DNA of 64,000 bases from Roseivirga sp. 4D4 (GCF_001747095.1 NZ_MDGP01000001.1:3765001-3829000), one strand, 5' to 3'. Shown: positions 8,723-18,271, counted from the first letter of the stretch. Notes: generated from the sequence alone by a model not told the origin. Numbers and translations are program-made.

Positions 8723-9451
8723 CTGAAAGTATCAGTCATCATACCAACCTATAATGAAGAGACTTGTATCGGTGCTCTGCTAGATAGTTTGGATAAGCTT
8801 GAGCCCAAACCTTATGAGGTGATTGTTGTGGATGGGGGTAGCGATGACAACACCACCGCCTTAGCTCAAAGGCAAAACGTTCACTTAATCAGATCTTCTA
8901 AACGTGGTAGAGCAGCCCAGATGCACTGTGGAGCACTTGAAGCCAATGGCGATATTCTCTGCTTTTTACACGCAGATACTTTTGCTCCGAAGAACCTGGT
9001 ACAGATTGTCGAAGAAACCCTAAGTGACAATCGTATAAAACTGGCTGGTTTTCGAAGTATCATGACAGGAACTTGCCACCAGCGAATGACCACCTGGCAT
9101 AATAGGATCAAAACATATTATGCCCCCTTTATTTACAACCCTTACCGAACTATTTTTAAAGGCCTAAGACTGTTGTTCGGAGATCAATTACTCTTTTGCC
9201 GAAAGACTGATTATCTCTCCTCAGGAGGATTTAATCCAGAAATGATGATTTTGGAAGAAGCTGACCTGTGTATCAAAATGAATCGCATTGGCAGAATCCG
9301 GCAGATCAAAACTAAAGTGTATTCTTCGGACAGAAGAGTGGCCAAATGGGGAGTAATAAAGTCCAACATCATATTCGTGGCGATCACTAGCCTTTGGGCA
9401 CTTGGCGTCTCCAACAAAAGACTAGCTCGATTCTACGGCAACGTACGCTAG
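8723..9451 (+). CDS. family 2 glycosyltransferase, TIGR04283-like, with apparent CTG start
   Basis: The product reads KVSVIIPTYNEE from the first codons, then VVDGGSDDN (metal/nucleotide site), SSKRGRAAQMHCGALEANGDILCFLHADTFAP and a C-terminal FGDQLLFCRKTDYLSSGGF...EEADLCIKMNRIGRI, which fits the rSAM/selenodomain-associated transferase 2 family. The frame has no ATG, GTG or TTG before this conserved N-terminus; the first such codon (TTG 8789) would cut off the first beta strand. CTG at 8723, five bases after the HMG-CoA reductase stop, gives the exact expected N-terminus and is the best start. A sequencing or natural A-to-C change of an ATG is the alternative. About 242 residues; acceptor sugar or lipid unknown. 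Confidence 0.75.
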   Translation: MKVSVIIPTYNEETCIGALLDSLDKLEPKPYEVIVVDGGSDDNTTALAQRQNVHLIRSSKRGRAAQMHCGALEANGDILCFLHADTFAPKNLVQIVEETLSDNRIKLAGFRSIMTGTCHQRMTTWHNRIKTYYAPFIYNPYRTIFKGLRLLFGDQLLFCRKTDYLSSGGFNPEMMILEEADLCIKMNRIGRIRQIKTKVYSSDRRVAKWGVIKSNIIFVAITSLWALGVSNKRLARFYGNVR

Positions 9452-9624
9452 CAACTCTTTCTAGGCCATCTATTGCACAAGTAGTATATCACATGAATAT
9501 GGTAATTGTGGTGTCCCATATACTTCGTAAGACTTCCTTTGCTTAATTATTTCGTTGGTAACTGTAACGAATTGTGATTTCCAAAGTCTGTTAGTACAAC
9601 AGCCGAATCAAAATCTCAAAAACT

Positions 9625-12027
9625 ATGGTCAGAAACTATCTGAAAATCGCCTTACGTTCTCTTCTAAAGAACAAAGTCTACGCCTTTCTGAACATTTTTG
9701 GACTCACAGTAGGCATCACTTGCTCATTATTAATCTTCCTTTATGTACAAGATGAAGTAACCTACGACAGTAATCATTCACAAGCCGATAATATCTATCG
9801 CGTTTCATGCGAGTATTTTCTACCAAATGATGGAGGTTCTGAGAAATGGGCACCAATTTCAGCCTATGTAGCCCAATATTTTGTCAGCGATTATCCTGAG
9901 ATTTTGGAATCAGTAAGGTTTCAAAGAAACACCAATGTAGTTGTGCAAAAGACTGGTCAGACGGAGCTTTTCTATGAATCTGTTGTTTATGCAGATTCTA
10001 ATGTCTTTAATGTTTTTGACTATGATTTGCTTGAGGGGAATCCTTTGACTGCCTTAAAAGAGCCTAACACTACAGTAGTATCCGAGGCCACTGCGCTTAA
10101 ATATTTTGGTAGAACGAATATCGTAGGAGAGACTTTGGAGCTACCCGACAACCAATACCTGCTGACAGTCACAGGCGTCTTGGATAAAATACCGAGCAAT
10201 ACCCACCTTAAGTTTGATATGTTAGTGTCCTTTGAGACACTAAGAGCAGCAGGAAGGGTCAGTCCCACCTGGTGGAACTTCAATACCCATACTTATTTAA
10301 AAACTACCCCGGGTGTAGATCCAGTAGCGCTTGAAAAAAAGATAAAGCGTATTTCTGCCGAGTACATTCTAAACCAAGAAACTGGCTCTGGCTATAGACA
10401 AGAATATTTCCTGACCTCCTTGAATGATATTCACTTGAGGTCTAATGTGAGAGCCGAGTTTGAAACCAATAGTCAGGAGGCCTATGTTTATATTTTCTCA
10501 TCTGTGGGAATTTTTATCCTCATCATTGCATGTATCAACTTTATGAATTTGGCGACTGCAAGATCAGTCAATAGGGCAAAAGAAGTTGGCGTGAGGAAAG
10601 TAGTGGGTGCATTTAGAAAGCACTTGATTGCCCAATTTCTAAGCGAATCGATCTTCATCGCCTTTGTGTCTCTAGTCTTGTCTGTTGCGCTTACGCTGTT
10701 GGCGCTTCCACAATTAAATGCCTTCACAGGAAAGGCCTTAGTATTTAATCCCCTTGAAAATGTTCTTTTGGGTGCGGCATTGATCGGCATAACGCTCTTT
10801 GTAGGTCTCGTTTCTGGTAGTTATCCTGCATTTGTATTATCGGCATTTAAACCGACCGAAACCCTAAAAGGTAGCTTTAAGACATCCTCAAAGGGAATCA
10901 TCTTAAGGAAAGGACTAGTGGTTATGCAGTTCTTGATTTCCATAGGTCTTATTATCTCCACATTGATCGTGTTTAACCAACTCAATTACATGAGAGATTT
11001 GGAACTGGGCTTTGAAAAAGAGCGCGTCATTTTTGTTCCATCACGTTTTGGCGCAGGAACTGATCAGGGTTTTCAGGTACTGAAAGACAGGTTGGAGCAA
11101 TTTTCAGAAGTGAGTCAAGTCTCACTCTCTTCACGTGTTCCGGGAAGAGAAATGGGAAATAATGTCGTACGCTTGGGTTGGGACCAAAGTGCAGATTGGA
11201 GTGATATGCGCTTTATTACCGTTGATTATGACTTTATCAATACATATGACCTGGAACTTGTTGCTGGACGAGGATTTGATGAATCATTTGGTACAGACTT
11301 AAATGAGGCCTTTATTTTAAATGAAACCGGTGTCAATAGGCTAGGCTTTGCAAGCCCTGAAGATGCCATTGGCAAGCAACTCGCCTGGCGGAATAGGCAG
11401 GGCAGGGTCATCGGAGTGTTGAAAGATTTCTATTTCATGTCTGTTCAGAATGAAATTGAACCCTTTATTATGCCAATGCAACAAGGAACCCCAGGGTATC
11501 TTTCTGCGAAAGTTGAGACGGCAAATTTTGCCAATGTCATCGAACGTATCGAGTCTACCTTCAAAGAGGTAATGCCTGGCAGAATATTTGAGTACTCTTT
11601 TCTCAATCAGGACTTTGATCAGCAATACAAAAACGAAGAGAGCTTTAGTAAGGTATTTACCTTCTTTGCCATTATAGCCATCCTAATCGCTTGTTTAGGA
11701 CTCTATGGTTTGGCAGCTTTCACAGCGCAGCAAAAAGTGAAGGAAATTGGCATTAGAAAGGTCTTAGGTGCGTCTGCATTCGGTATGGTTTTTCTGCTAT
11801 CCAAAGATTTCGTTAAGCTGGTTTCTATTTCGTTTCTGATTGCAGCCCCTGCGGCTTATTTCTTAATGGATGGTTGGCTCAAAGATTTTGCGGAGCGCGT
11901 CAATGTAGGTGCAGTGACATTTCTGATTGCCGCAGGAGTATCCCTTTCTATAGCCATATTGACGGTAAGTTATCAGTCAATAAAAGCGGCTGTAACCAAT
12001 CCAATAAAGGCACTGAGGTACGAATAG
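9625..12027 (+). CDS. FtsX-like ABC transporter permease (MacB-type)
   Basis: 800 residues. TM1 near residues 20-42 is followed by a MacB-type periplasmic core, an FtsX domain near 285-410 (FILIIACINFMNLATARSVNRAKEVGVRKVVGA), a second TM and periplasmic unit near 425-670, and a second FtsX domain near 675-795 (FFAIIAILIACLGLYGLAAFTAQQKVKEIGIRKVLGAS). This duplicated architecture is the large orphan permease family abundant in Cytophagales, which works with a separate MacB-like ATPase and usually moves peptides or lipoproteins or transmits force across the envelope. No ATPase gene is adjacent. Start ATG 9625 stands 173 bp after the glycosyltransferase. Confidence 0.9.
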   Translation: MVRNYLKIALRSLLKNKVYAFLNIFGLTVGITCSLLIFLYVQDEVTYDSNHSQADNIYRVSCEYFLPNDGGSEKWAPISAYVAQYFVSDYPEILESVRFQRNTNVVVQKTGQTELFYESVVYADSNVFNVFDYDLLEGNPLTALKEPNTTVVSEATALKYFGRTNIVGETLELPDNQYLLTVTGVLDKIPSNTHLKFDMLVSFETLRAAGRVSPTWWNFNTHTYLKTTPGVDPVALEKKIKRISAEYILNQETGSGYRQEYFLTSLNDIHLRSNVRAEFETNSQEAYVYIFSSVGIFILIIACINFMNLATARSVNRAKEVGVRKVVGAFRKHLIAQFLSESIFIAFVSLVLSVALTLLALPQLNAFTGKALVFNPLENVLLGAALIGITLFVGLVSGSYPAFVLSAFKPTETLKGSFKTSSKGIILRKGLVVMQFLISIGLIISTLIVFNQLNYMRDLELGFEKERVIFVPSRFGAGTDQGFQVLKDRLEQFSEVSQVSLSSRVPGREMGNNVVRLGWDQSADWSDMRFITVDYDFINTYDLELVAGRGFDESFGTDLNEAFILNETGVNRLGFASPEDAIGKQLAWRNRQGRVIGVLKDFYFMSVQNEIEPFIMPMQQGTPGYLSAKVETANFANVIERIESTFKEVMPGRIFEYSFLNQDFDQQYKNEESFSKVFTFFAIIAILIACLGLYGLAAFTAQQKVKEIGIRKVLGASAFGMVFLLSKDFVKLVSISFLIAAPAAYFLMDGWLKDFAERVNVGAVTFLIAAGVSLSIAILTVSYQSIKAAVTNPIKALRYE

Positions 12028-12046
12028 CAGCCAAAGCGTCCATTGA

Positions 12047-12095
12047 TTTTAGGATAGTATTGTGAAGTGTCATCCACCGTGATACTATTCTAAAA
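12047..12095. repeat. 14-bp inverted repeat with 21-nt loop
   Basis: Arms TTTTAGGATAGTAT (12047-12060) and ATACTATTCTAAAA (12082-12095) pair with one G-U. It lies just after the ABC permease and 100 bp ahead of the sigma factor. It could act as a terminator without a classical T run or as an operator. Confidence 0.5.
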
Positions 12096-12194
12096 ATCTC
12101 CACTACTTTTACTTGTCAAAAGTCATTGGCATTTTTTGTTCTACTACGCAGCCTTTTTTGATAACAGGCTGTAAAGGGAGCATAAGGGCTACAT

Positions 12195-12749
12195 TTGACC
12201 AAGATCGAAAAACTATTGGAAGCGATTATTCTAGGCTGCAAGGAGAATGATAGGCAGAGCCAAAAGGAATTGTATAGCAATTTCTATAGCTATGCCATGA
12301 GCATTTGCCTGCGCTACACCGGAGGTGAAGCGGACGCTGTGGAGGTGCTTAATGATGGTTTTTTGAAGGTCTTTAAAAACATTGAAAAGTTTGATGAGAC
12401 TAAGCCTTTTAAGCCTTGGTTACGCAGAATTCTAGTGAATGCATGTATTGACCATATAAAAAAGAATGCCAAGCACAACCATCTGGCCGATATATCGGAA
12501 GCACAGGTGGAAGAAACAGACCAAGTGGCTCCAGATCATGATATGGACTATCAGGAGATATTGGAGAAAATTGGACAATTGTCCCCAGCCTATAGAGCAG
12601 TTTTCAACTTGTACGTCATTGACGGATACAAGCATCATGAGATTGCTGAACAGTTGGGGATTACGACAAGTACTTCGAAAGCGAATTTGACGCGAGCAAA
12701 GGCAGCCCTAAGGTCCTTGCTTAGTAAGGAGGTGTACAATTATGGATGA
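12195..12749 (+). CDS. ECF-type RNA polymerase sigma factor
   Basis: 184 residues. Region 2 is at about 23-90 (YSNFYSYAMSICLRYTGGEADAVEVLNDGFLKVFKNIEKFD, PFKPWLRRILVNACIDHIKK) and region 4 at about 125-178 (LSPAYRAVFNLYVIDGYKHHEIAEQLGITTSTSKANLTRAKAAL). A linker without region 3 marks the ECF group. The start is TTG 12195: there is no in-frame ATG before region 2 and AAGGG sits six bases upstream. The stop overlaps the start of the next gene by 8 bp, which carries the expected anti-sigma-like N-terminal layout; the two are almost certainly a regulatory pair. Confidence 0.9.
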   Translation: MTKIEKLLEAIILGCKENDRQSQKELYSNFYSYAMSICLRYTGGEADAVEVLNDGFLKVFKNIEKFDETKPFKPWLRRILVNACIDHIKKNAKHNHLADISEAQVEETDQVAPDHDMDYQEILEKIGQLSPAYRAVFNLYVIDGYKHHEIAEQLGITTSTSKANLTRAKAALRSLLSKEVYNYG

Positions 12750-14175
12750 GGCGAAGAACGGAGATAGATTAGAACAGCTTGTAAGGGAAGCAGCAGAGGG
12801 AGCTCAATTTGAGTTTAACCCATCGGCATGGAGTGCGATGGAGCAAAAGCTTGATGCGCCTAAGAAAGGTTTCTTCTGGTGGAAGCTATGGGGTGGACTG
12901 GGATTATTGGCAATTATAGTTTTGCTGATCATCTACATTCCGGGTGGTGCAAAGGAAGGTGAAACCACCTCAGATTCTGCTTTGACCGAAAATGCTATTC
13001 AAAAAGACAATCCAGAAAGTACCGATCAGAAAAATTCGGAAAGTGTAAACCCAGAGGGTGATAAAGCTGACAAGAGTGAAAAGACATTGGCTGAACCTCA
13101 AGAGGGAAATGAGCCGAATCAAGAGGAGAAAAACACCGATACACCTTCAAGCGAACCAGCCAATTCTGCGACCGCTGCAGCGAGTAGAGGTATAACCACA
13201 GATCAAAATCAGGTTGCTGAAACTGAGGTGACAACAGATAAGACGAGTGTAAAAGATAAAACTAGTTTGAACTTGCGCAATTCGGGTCAAGAAACCGCGC
13301 TCGCCACAACCCAATCATCTGCAGATGTGAGTAAAATCAACAGATCGGTAAGCTCTGTTACAACGAAACAAACGGAGAAATCAACTTCGGCAGTGACTTA
13401 TTTTGATCCTGAGCAGCCTATTGGTGCTTTGGACAGTATAGGAGAGCAACAAGCCCAACTATACGAGTTAGGTATGGAAACCATAGCACCGAGGTGGGTA
13501 CCTAGCGTCTTTCTATTCGATCTGTCATTAAAGCCCATGACTTTAGACACTAGTAACTACCAAACAGCCGACTTAGATAGTCTGCAGGCATTCAAAAGAT
13601 GGTCGTTTGGTGCTTTGGTTTCTTTAGACTTAAGCGCAACAGGTTTAGAGGGCTTTACCGATCCGGGTACCATGATTGGGTTGCTGGCTGAATACAGGTT
13701 TTCCAGAAACTGGAGTATTCAATCTGGTTTAAGCTATTCTGTTAAGAACTATAGTGCCTTGGGTGAAGAATATGATACATCCACCTGGCCTGGAGGGCGT
13801 TCGGATAATCTGGTAAGTGCGCTGGCCAGATGTTTGGTGATTGATATACCGATCAACGTGCGGAGATACTTTGCTGCTAAAAATGGTAATCAATGGTTCA
13901 TTAGCACTGGATTATCCACATACCTCATGTTGAGAGAGGATTACGAGTACGAGTACACTCGACCCAGTCCAAATTGGGCACCAAATGGTCAGGTCAGAGG
14001 CGAGAACAACCACTTCTTTGGCATTGCCAATTTCAGTGTGGGCTATGAAACCCCAATTAACAAGAAATTAGGTCTTGCCATTGAGCCATTCATGAAGCTA
14101 CCATTGACTGGTATAGGCCAGGGAAGAGTGAAGTTTTTGAGCTTTGGTGCCAATGTGGCCATCAAATTAAGATAA
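12742..14175 (+). CDS. one-TM protein with C-terminal outer-membrane barrel-like domain; probable membrane partner of the sigma factor
   Basis: 477 residues in three parts. Residues 1-46 are cytosolic, of the size and helical character of an anti-sigma peptide (EAAEGAQFEFNPSAWSAMEQKL); 48-68 form one membrane helix (WGGLGLLAIIVLLIIYIPGG); 70-220 are a Ser/Thr/Glu/Asn-rich periplasmic linker without structure motifs; 285-477 look like a small eight-strand OmpA/PorT-type barrel (GLLAEYRFSRNWSIQSGLSYS, IDIPINVRRYF, HFFGIANFSVGYETPINKKLGLAIEPF, FLSFGANVAIKLR). An inner-membrane helix and an outer-membrane barrel in one chain would span the periplasm. The gene overlaps the sigma gene by 8 bp. Anti-sigma function is inferred from this linkage only. 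Confidence 0.7.
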   Translation: MDEAKNGDRLEQLVREAAEGAQFEFNPSAWSAMEQKLDAPKKGFFWWKLWGGLGLLAIIVLLIIYIPGGAKEGETTSDSALTENAIQKDNPESTDQKNSESVNPEGDKADKSEKTLAEPQEGNEPNQEEKNTDTPSSEPANSATAAASRGITTDQNQVAETEVTTDKTSVKDKTSLNLRNSGQETALATTQSSADVSKINRSVSSVTTKQTEKSTSAVTYFDPEQPIGALDSIGEQQAQLYELGMETIAPRWVPSVFLFDLSLKPMTLDTSNYQTADLDSLQAFKRWSFGALVSLDLSATGLEGFTDPGTMIGLLAEYRFSRNWSIQSGLSYSVKNYSALGEEYDTSTWPGGRSDNLVSALARCLVIDIPINVRRYFAAKNGNQWFISTGLSTYLMLREDYEYEYTRPSPNWAPNGQVRGENNHFFGIANFSVGYETPINKKLGLAIEPFMKLPLTGIGQGRVKFLSFGANVAIKLR

Positions 14176-14202
14176 TTACTAGCAAGTCGATTGAGTCGAA
14201 GA

Positions 14203-14228
14203 GGTCCTCATTTCATGAGGGCCTTTTC
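14203..14228 (+). terminator. Rho-independent terminator
   Basis: GGTCCTCAT (14203-14211) pairs with ATGAGGGCC (14215-14223, one G-U) around a TTC loop and is followed by TTTT. It ends the sigma/barrel operon. Confidence 0.8.
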
Positions 14229-14298
14229 ATTTTACAGGTATTCATTAGCTTAGCATCAAGCTGAACTGTCTTATGAATTTCAAACCTGCTATATCGAT

Positions 14299-14898
14299 AT
14301 GGGCTTAAGCGCGATCAGAAGACTGGGCCTCATTAAAAGAATAATTTATAAAGGCTGGTATTGGGATGCGAAAAACAAAATCAAGCGCATTCAGCCCTTA
14401 ATCTCCAAAGGTGAAACAATTGCAGACATAGGTTCAGGTTACGGTACGGTGACAGATTTACTGCGAAAGGAGGGTTATGATGTCACCCCGGTGGACGTCA
14501 AGGATCACTCTATCAAACAAGACTTAAAACCTATTTGCTATGATGGCACCACCTTACCATTTGTCGACAATAGCTTCGATCAGTCACTATTGTTAACTGT
14601 TTTGCATCATACGCCAAATCCTCAGGCGATAATATCCGAGGTAGCAAGAGTAAGTAATGAGATCATCATCATCGAAGATGTATACCGAAACAAGATCCAA
14701 CAATACCTCACTTACTTTGCTGATAGTCTGTTCAACTTTGAGTTCAAAGGACACCCACATACTAACAATACTCGAGAGGGCTGGGAGGCCATATGCAGAT
14801 TGCTAAACTTGAATTTGAAAGTGATTCGTTCCGATCGTTTCTTACTTTTCTTCCGGCAAGAAACCTATCTGGTCACACACAATATTCAAAGTGATTGA
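14299..14898 (+). CDS. class I SAM-dependent methyltransferase
   Basis: 199 residues. Motif I is IADIGSGYGTVTDLL (about residues 39-53), the acidic end of strand 2 is VTPVDVKDHS, and DGTTLPFVDNSFDQSLLLTVLHHTPNPQAIISEVARV matches motifs of the Methyltransf_11 group, including the LHH signature of ubiquinone/lipid-type methyltransferases. Substrate cannot be told from sequence. It is a single gene with its own start ATG, 123 bp after the sigma operon, and has no obvious functional link to its neighbours. Confidence 0.85.
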   Translation: MGLSAIRRLGLIKRIIYKGWYWDAKNKIKRIQPLISKGETIADIGSGYGTVTDLLRKEGYDVTPVDVKDHSIKQDLKPICYDGTTLPFVDNSFDQSLLLTVLHHTPNPQAIISEVARVSNEIIIIEDVYRNKIQQYLTYFADSLFNFEFKGHPHTNNTREGWEAICRLLNLNLKVIRSDRFLLFFRQETYLVTHNIQSD

Positions 14899-14981
14899 CC
14901 TTTGAGAAAGGCTTGCAAACGTGAGCGTTTAAAAGTATCATTTCACAAGCTTCTTTCTATTGAATTTGCTTTCTTAGGTAG

Positions 14982-15935
14982 ATGAATTGGGGATTTTTAG
15001 GTTTCGGAAGAATAGCAAGAAAGTTTTTAGAAAGTCTTAATGCAGTAGATGGTGAAGTGGCCTATGCTTTTGCTTCGAGGTCTAATGCTGAAGCATTGCA
15101 GGAGGAATTCCCGAATGTTAAGGTTTACGATACTTACGAAGCCTTATTGGCCGATCCTCAAGTAGATATTGTTTATATCAGTACCACCCATAATTTTCAC
15201 TGTCAAAATGCAATTGATGCACTCCAGGCGGGTAAGCATGTGCTTTGCGAAAAACCAATGGGGATTTCTAGCGATGAGATCAGTCGGATGACTCAAGTGG
15301 CTAAGCAAAGCGGAAAGTTCTTGATGGAAGCAATGTGGATGCGCTTTCTCCCAGCTTACCGAAAAGCGATCGAGGTGGTCAAGTCAGGAGAAATAGGAGA
15401 GGTTAAGTATATGACCGCAAGCTTCGGGTTTCGATCCGAAGATAAACTCACTCAGGATGGTCGTCTCTTAAACCCTGATTTAGCGGGGGGAGCCCTTTAC
15501 GATGTTGGTGTTTATCCATTGACCATCGTTTCGGATCTTTTTGGCTGGGAGCCTAGAGACTTCAAAGCACACGCCATCAAGTCCAGTACAGGTGTTGATG
15601 AAACCATTCAGATACAGTTTGATTTTGGGAATGACCGGATGGCTCAGGTGCTGGGTAGTATAGCCCTTCATACCAACAAAGAAGCCTGTATTTATGGAGA
15701 AAAGGGATTTGTCAGAATGCCTATGTTTTGGAAAGGCGAATCTTATGAGATTGTAAAAGGAGATGAAACTCAGGTCTTTGAACTGCCTATGACCAGCACG
15801 GGCTATGCACACGAAATTATCGAAGTAAGAGACTGTATTCTTCAAGGAAAAACAGAATCAGACTTATTTACCCTTAACGATAGCTTAATGAGTGCCAGGT
15901 TGGTAGAACGTATTCTTTCAACCATCTTCAATTAG
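14982..15935 (+). CDS. Gfo/Idh/MocA family oxidoreductase
   Basis: 317 residues. N-terminal Rossmann fold begins GFLGFGRIARKFLESL (NAD(P) site GxGxxA/xxF); the catalytic-lysine motif is CEKPMGIS near residue 93; the C-terminal domain (MWMRFLPAYRKAIEVVKSGEIG, GGALYDVGVYPL) is the usual substrate beta sheet, and the motif GGALYDVGVYPL marks dehydrogenases of the xylose/trans-dihydrodiol type. Placed 13 bp before the HAD gene and upstream of xylB-xylA, so an NAD(P)-dependent pentose or related sugar dehydrogenase in the same cluster is likely. Confidence 0.85.
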   Translation: MNWGFLGFGRIARKFLESLNAVDGEVAYAFASRSNAEALQEEFPNVKVYDTYEALLADPQVDIVYISTTHNFHCQNAIDALQAGKHVLCEKPMGISSDEISRMTQVAKQSGKFLMEAMWMRFLPAYRKAIEVVKSGEIGEVKYMTASFGFRSEDKLTQDGRLLNPDLAGGALYDVGVYPLTIVSDLFGWEPRDFKAHAIKSSTGVDETIQIQFDFGNDRMAQVLGSIALHTNKEACIYGEKGFVRMPMFWKGESYEIVKGDETQVFELPMTSTGYAHEIIEVRDCILQGKTESDLFTLNDSLMSARLVERILSTIFN

Positions 15936-15948
15936 AAAAGTAAAGGAC

Positions 15949-16722
15949 ATGTCAAAAGGATTTTTAATCGATCAGGATGGGGTTATCTACGTAGAAGATC
16001 AGATGATACCGGGTGCGGATATCTTTGTGAAATCGCTACAAGACAATAACATCCCATTCACTTTTATGACCAATAATAGTCAGCGTACCCCATTGGATGC
16101 AGTGCGTAAGCTGGAGAAAATGGGGATTCATGTGGAGGAGAAAAATGTCTATACAAGTGCGATGGCCACTGCTCACTTCATGGCACAACAGTTTCCCAAT
16201 GGAACGGCCTATGTTCTGGGCGAAGGAGGCTTGATCTCCAGCCTTCATGAAAATGGACTTACACTAGTGCAAAATGATCCCGACTTCGTAGTGGTGGGTG
16301 AAGGGATCAATTTTACCTTGGAGATGGTGCGTAAAGCCATCGATTTTATTTTGGAAGGGGCTAAATTCATTGCAACAAATCTAGATGCTTCACCCCGAAA
16401 GAAAGGCTGGAATAATCTGGGGATTGCTTCTATAGTCGCTATGATTGAAGCGGCAACAGGCAAAAAAGCATTTTCTGTGGGCAAGCCCAGTCCGGTTATG
16501 ATGCGACAAGCCAGAAAGTATATTGGCCTGGCGACAGATGAAGTGACCGTTATCGGTGATACCCTCTCAACAGACATTCAAGGCGGTGTACAAGTGGGTT
16601 ATAAGACAATCCTCACACTCAGTGGAATGTCTAGTCGCGATCAACTAAATGATTTTCCTTTCAAGCCTGATTTGGTAGTCGAGTCCATCGCTGATTTGAC
16701 ATTGGACAGCATTCCCTGGTAA
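15949..16722 (+). CDS. HAD-IIA family sugar phosphatase (NagD-like)
   Basis: 257 residues. HAD motif I is FLIDQDGVIYVEDQMIPGA (nucleophile in DQDGV), motif II FMTNNSQRT, motif III Lys in SVGKPSPVM and motif IV VIGDTLSTDIQGGVQVG; the C2-type cap between motifs II and III fits NagD/AraL. Such enzymes remove phosphate from sugar phosphates, and the closest AraL-type members sit in pentose operons to relieve sugar-phosphate build-up. A good ribosome site (AAAGGA, 15942-15947) precedes the ATG. It is followed 55 bp later by xylulokinase, supporting a housekeeping role in xylose use. Confidence 0.85.
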   Translation: MSKGFLIDQDGVIYVEDQMIPGADIFVKSLQDNNIPFTFMTNNSQRTPLDAVRKLEKMGIHVEEKNVYTSAMATAHFMAQQFPNGTAYVLGEGGLISSLHENGLTLVQNDPDFVVVGEGINFTLEMVRKAIDFILEGAKFIATNLDASPRKKGWNNLGIASIVAMIEAATGKKAFSVGKPSPVMMRQARKYIGLATDEVTVIGDTLSTDIQGGVQVGYKTILTLSGMSSRDQLNDFPFKPDLVVESIADLTLDSIPW

Positions 16723-16777
16723 GAAGATTGGTCTTTCGGATCGTCATTTCGACCCTTGGAATTAGTATATTTCTATC

Positions 16778-18262
16778 ATGTACTTTTTAGGCTATGATGT
16801 GGGAAGCAGCTCGATAAAAGCGGCTTTAGTAAATGCCAAAACGCATGAGGCTGTTCATGTGGTAAAGTATCCTGATCATGAAATGCCGATCGATTCGCCC
16901 CAGAAGGGTTGGGCTGAACAGAACCCCGAGGATTGGTGGAAAAACCTTCAAATGGCTACTAAGCAATTGCTTTCCGAGGCCGGGGTTGATGGAAAAGAGG
17001 TTCAATCAATCGGTATCGCTTATCAAATGCATGGGTTGGTATTGGTTGATGAAAAGATGGAAGTACTTCGCCCTGCTATTATTTGGTGTGATAGCAGAGC
17101 AACAGCATCGGCAGATGGAGCGGTTTCGATGTTGGGTGAAGAATACTGTCTCAGTCATTTACTTAATCTTCCGGGCAATTTCACTGCTTCAAAGCTCAAG
17201 TGGGTCGAAGCCAATGAGCCTGAAATATATAAGCGAATACATAAATTCATGTTGCCAGGTGACTTTATCGCCATGAAGATGACAGACCGCATGAACACAA
17301 CCATCGGAGGCCTTTCCGAGGGTGTTTTTTGGGATTTTGAGTCCAATAGGTTTTCAACGGAACTTATGAATTCACTAGGCCTACCAGATCGATTGGTACC
17401 AACTGTTGTTGACACCATTGGGCATCAAGGCACATTGAGTGAATCAGCTTCAAAAATACTCGGACTCAAGGCAGGTACACCGATTAGCTACAGAGCTGGT
17501 GACCAGCCCAACAATGCCATGTCGCTTAATGTCTTGAAGGCTGGAGAGGTAGCGGCAACTGCAGGTACCTCAGGTGTGATTTATGGTGTCACCAATGAGG
17601 CTATCCATGATATAAAATCCCGCGTAAACGGGTTTGCCCACGTCAATCATACGATAGATCACGCGAGCATTGGTATCTTGCTCTGCATTAACGGCACCGG
17701 TATCCAGTACAGCTGGGTACGCAGGATGCTCGATACCACTGAGAAGTCGTATGAAACAATAGAACAGGAGGCGGCTCAAATTCCTGTAGGATCCGATGGC
17801 CTCATTTGCCTTCCCTTCGGCAATGGAGCAGAAAGAATTTTTGAAAACAAAGAGATCGGTTCCCACCTAATGGGTATTGATTTCAACCGACATAATAAAG
17901 CCCACATCTATCGTGCGACATTGGAGGGGATCGCTTTTGCTTTCGCCTATGGCGCCAACCTTATGAAGCAAATGGGTATGGAGATCAGAACCATGAAAGT
18001 GGGTAACGATAACTTGTTCCAATCCTCAATTTTTTCAGAGACTTTGGCAACTACCCTGGACTGCACTATTGAAGTATTTGATACAACAGGTGCCGCTGGT
18101 GCTGCCAAGGCATCTGGTGTCGGGGCGGGTCATCTAGCTGAGTTGAAAGAAGCAATGGGCAAGCAAGACAAGATCAAAACAATAGAACCTGCTGAGCATA
18201 GTGGGACATATGAGAAGGCCTATGACCTATGGGTCAAAAAATTAGAAACGCAATTAAAATAG
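16778..18262 (+). CDS. xylB: xylulokinase
   Basis: 494 residues of the FGGY kinase fold. Phosphorylates D-xylulose to xylulose 5-phosphate. Visible: GYDVGSSSIKAALV (phosphate-binding loop), GWAEQNPEDWW (sugar-binding segment typical of xylulokinases), AIIWCDSRA, PGDFIAMKMT, YRAGDQPNNAMSLN (catalytic Asp), AATAGTSGVIYG and GNDNLFQSSIFSETLAT. Length is normal for the family. The gene stands 9 bp before xylA, so kinase and isomerase are cotranscribed. Confidence 0.95.
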   Translation: MYFLGYDVGSSSIKAALVNAKTHEAVHVVKYPDHEMPIDSPQKGWAEQNPEDWWKNLQMATKQLLSEAGVDGKEVQSIGIAYQMHGLVLVDEKMEVLRPAIIWCDSRATASADGAVSMLGEEYCLSHLLNLPGNFTASKLKWVEANEPEIYKRIHKFMLPGDFIAMKMTDRMNTTIGGLSEGVFWDFESNRFSTELMNSLGLPDRLVPTVVDTIGHQGTLSESASKILGLKAGTPISYRAGDQPNNAMSLNVLKAGEVAATAGTSGVIYGVTNEAIHDIKSRVNGFAHVNHTIDHASIGILLCINGTGIQYSWVRRMLDTTEKSYETIEQEAAQIPVGSDGLICLPFGNGAERIFENKEIGSHLMGIDFNRHNKAHIYRATLEGIAFAFAYGANLMKQMGMEIRTMKVGNDNLFQSSIFSETLATTLDCTIEVFDTTGAAGAAKASGVGAGHLAELKEAMGKQDKIKTIEPAEHSGTYEKAYDLWVKKLETQLK

Positions 18263-18271
18263 ATTTCAACT

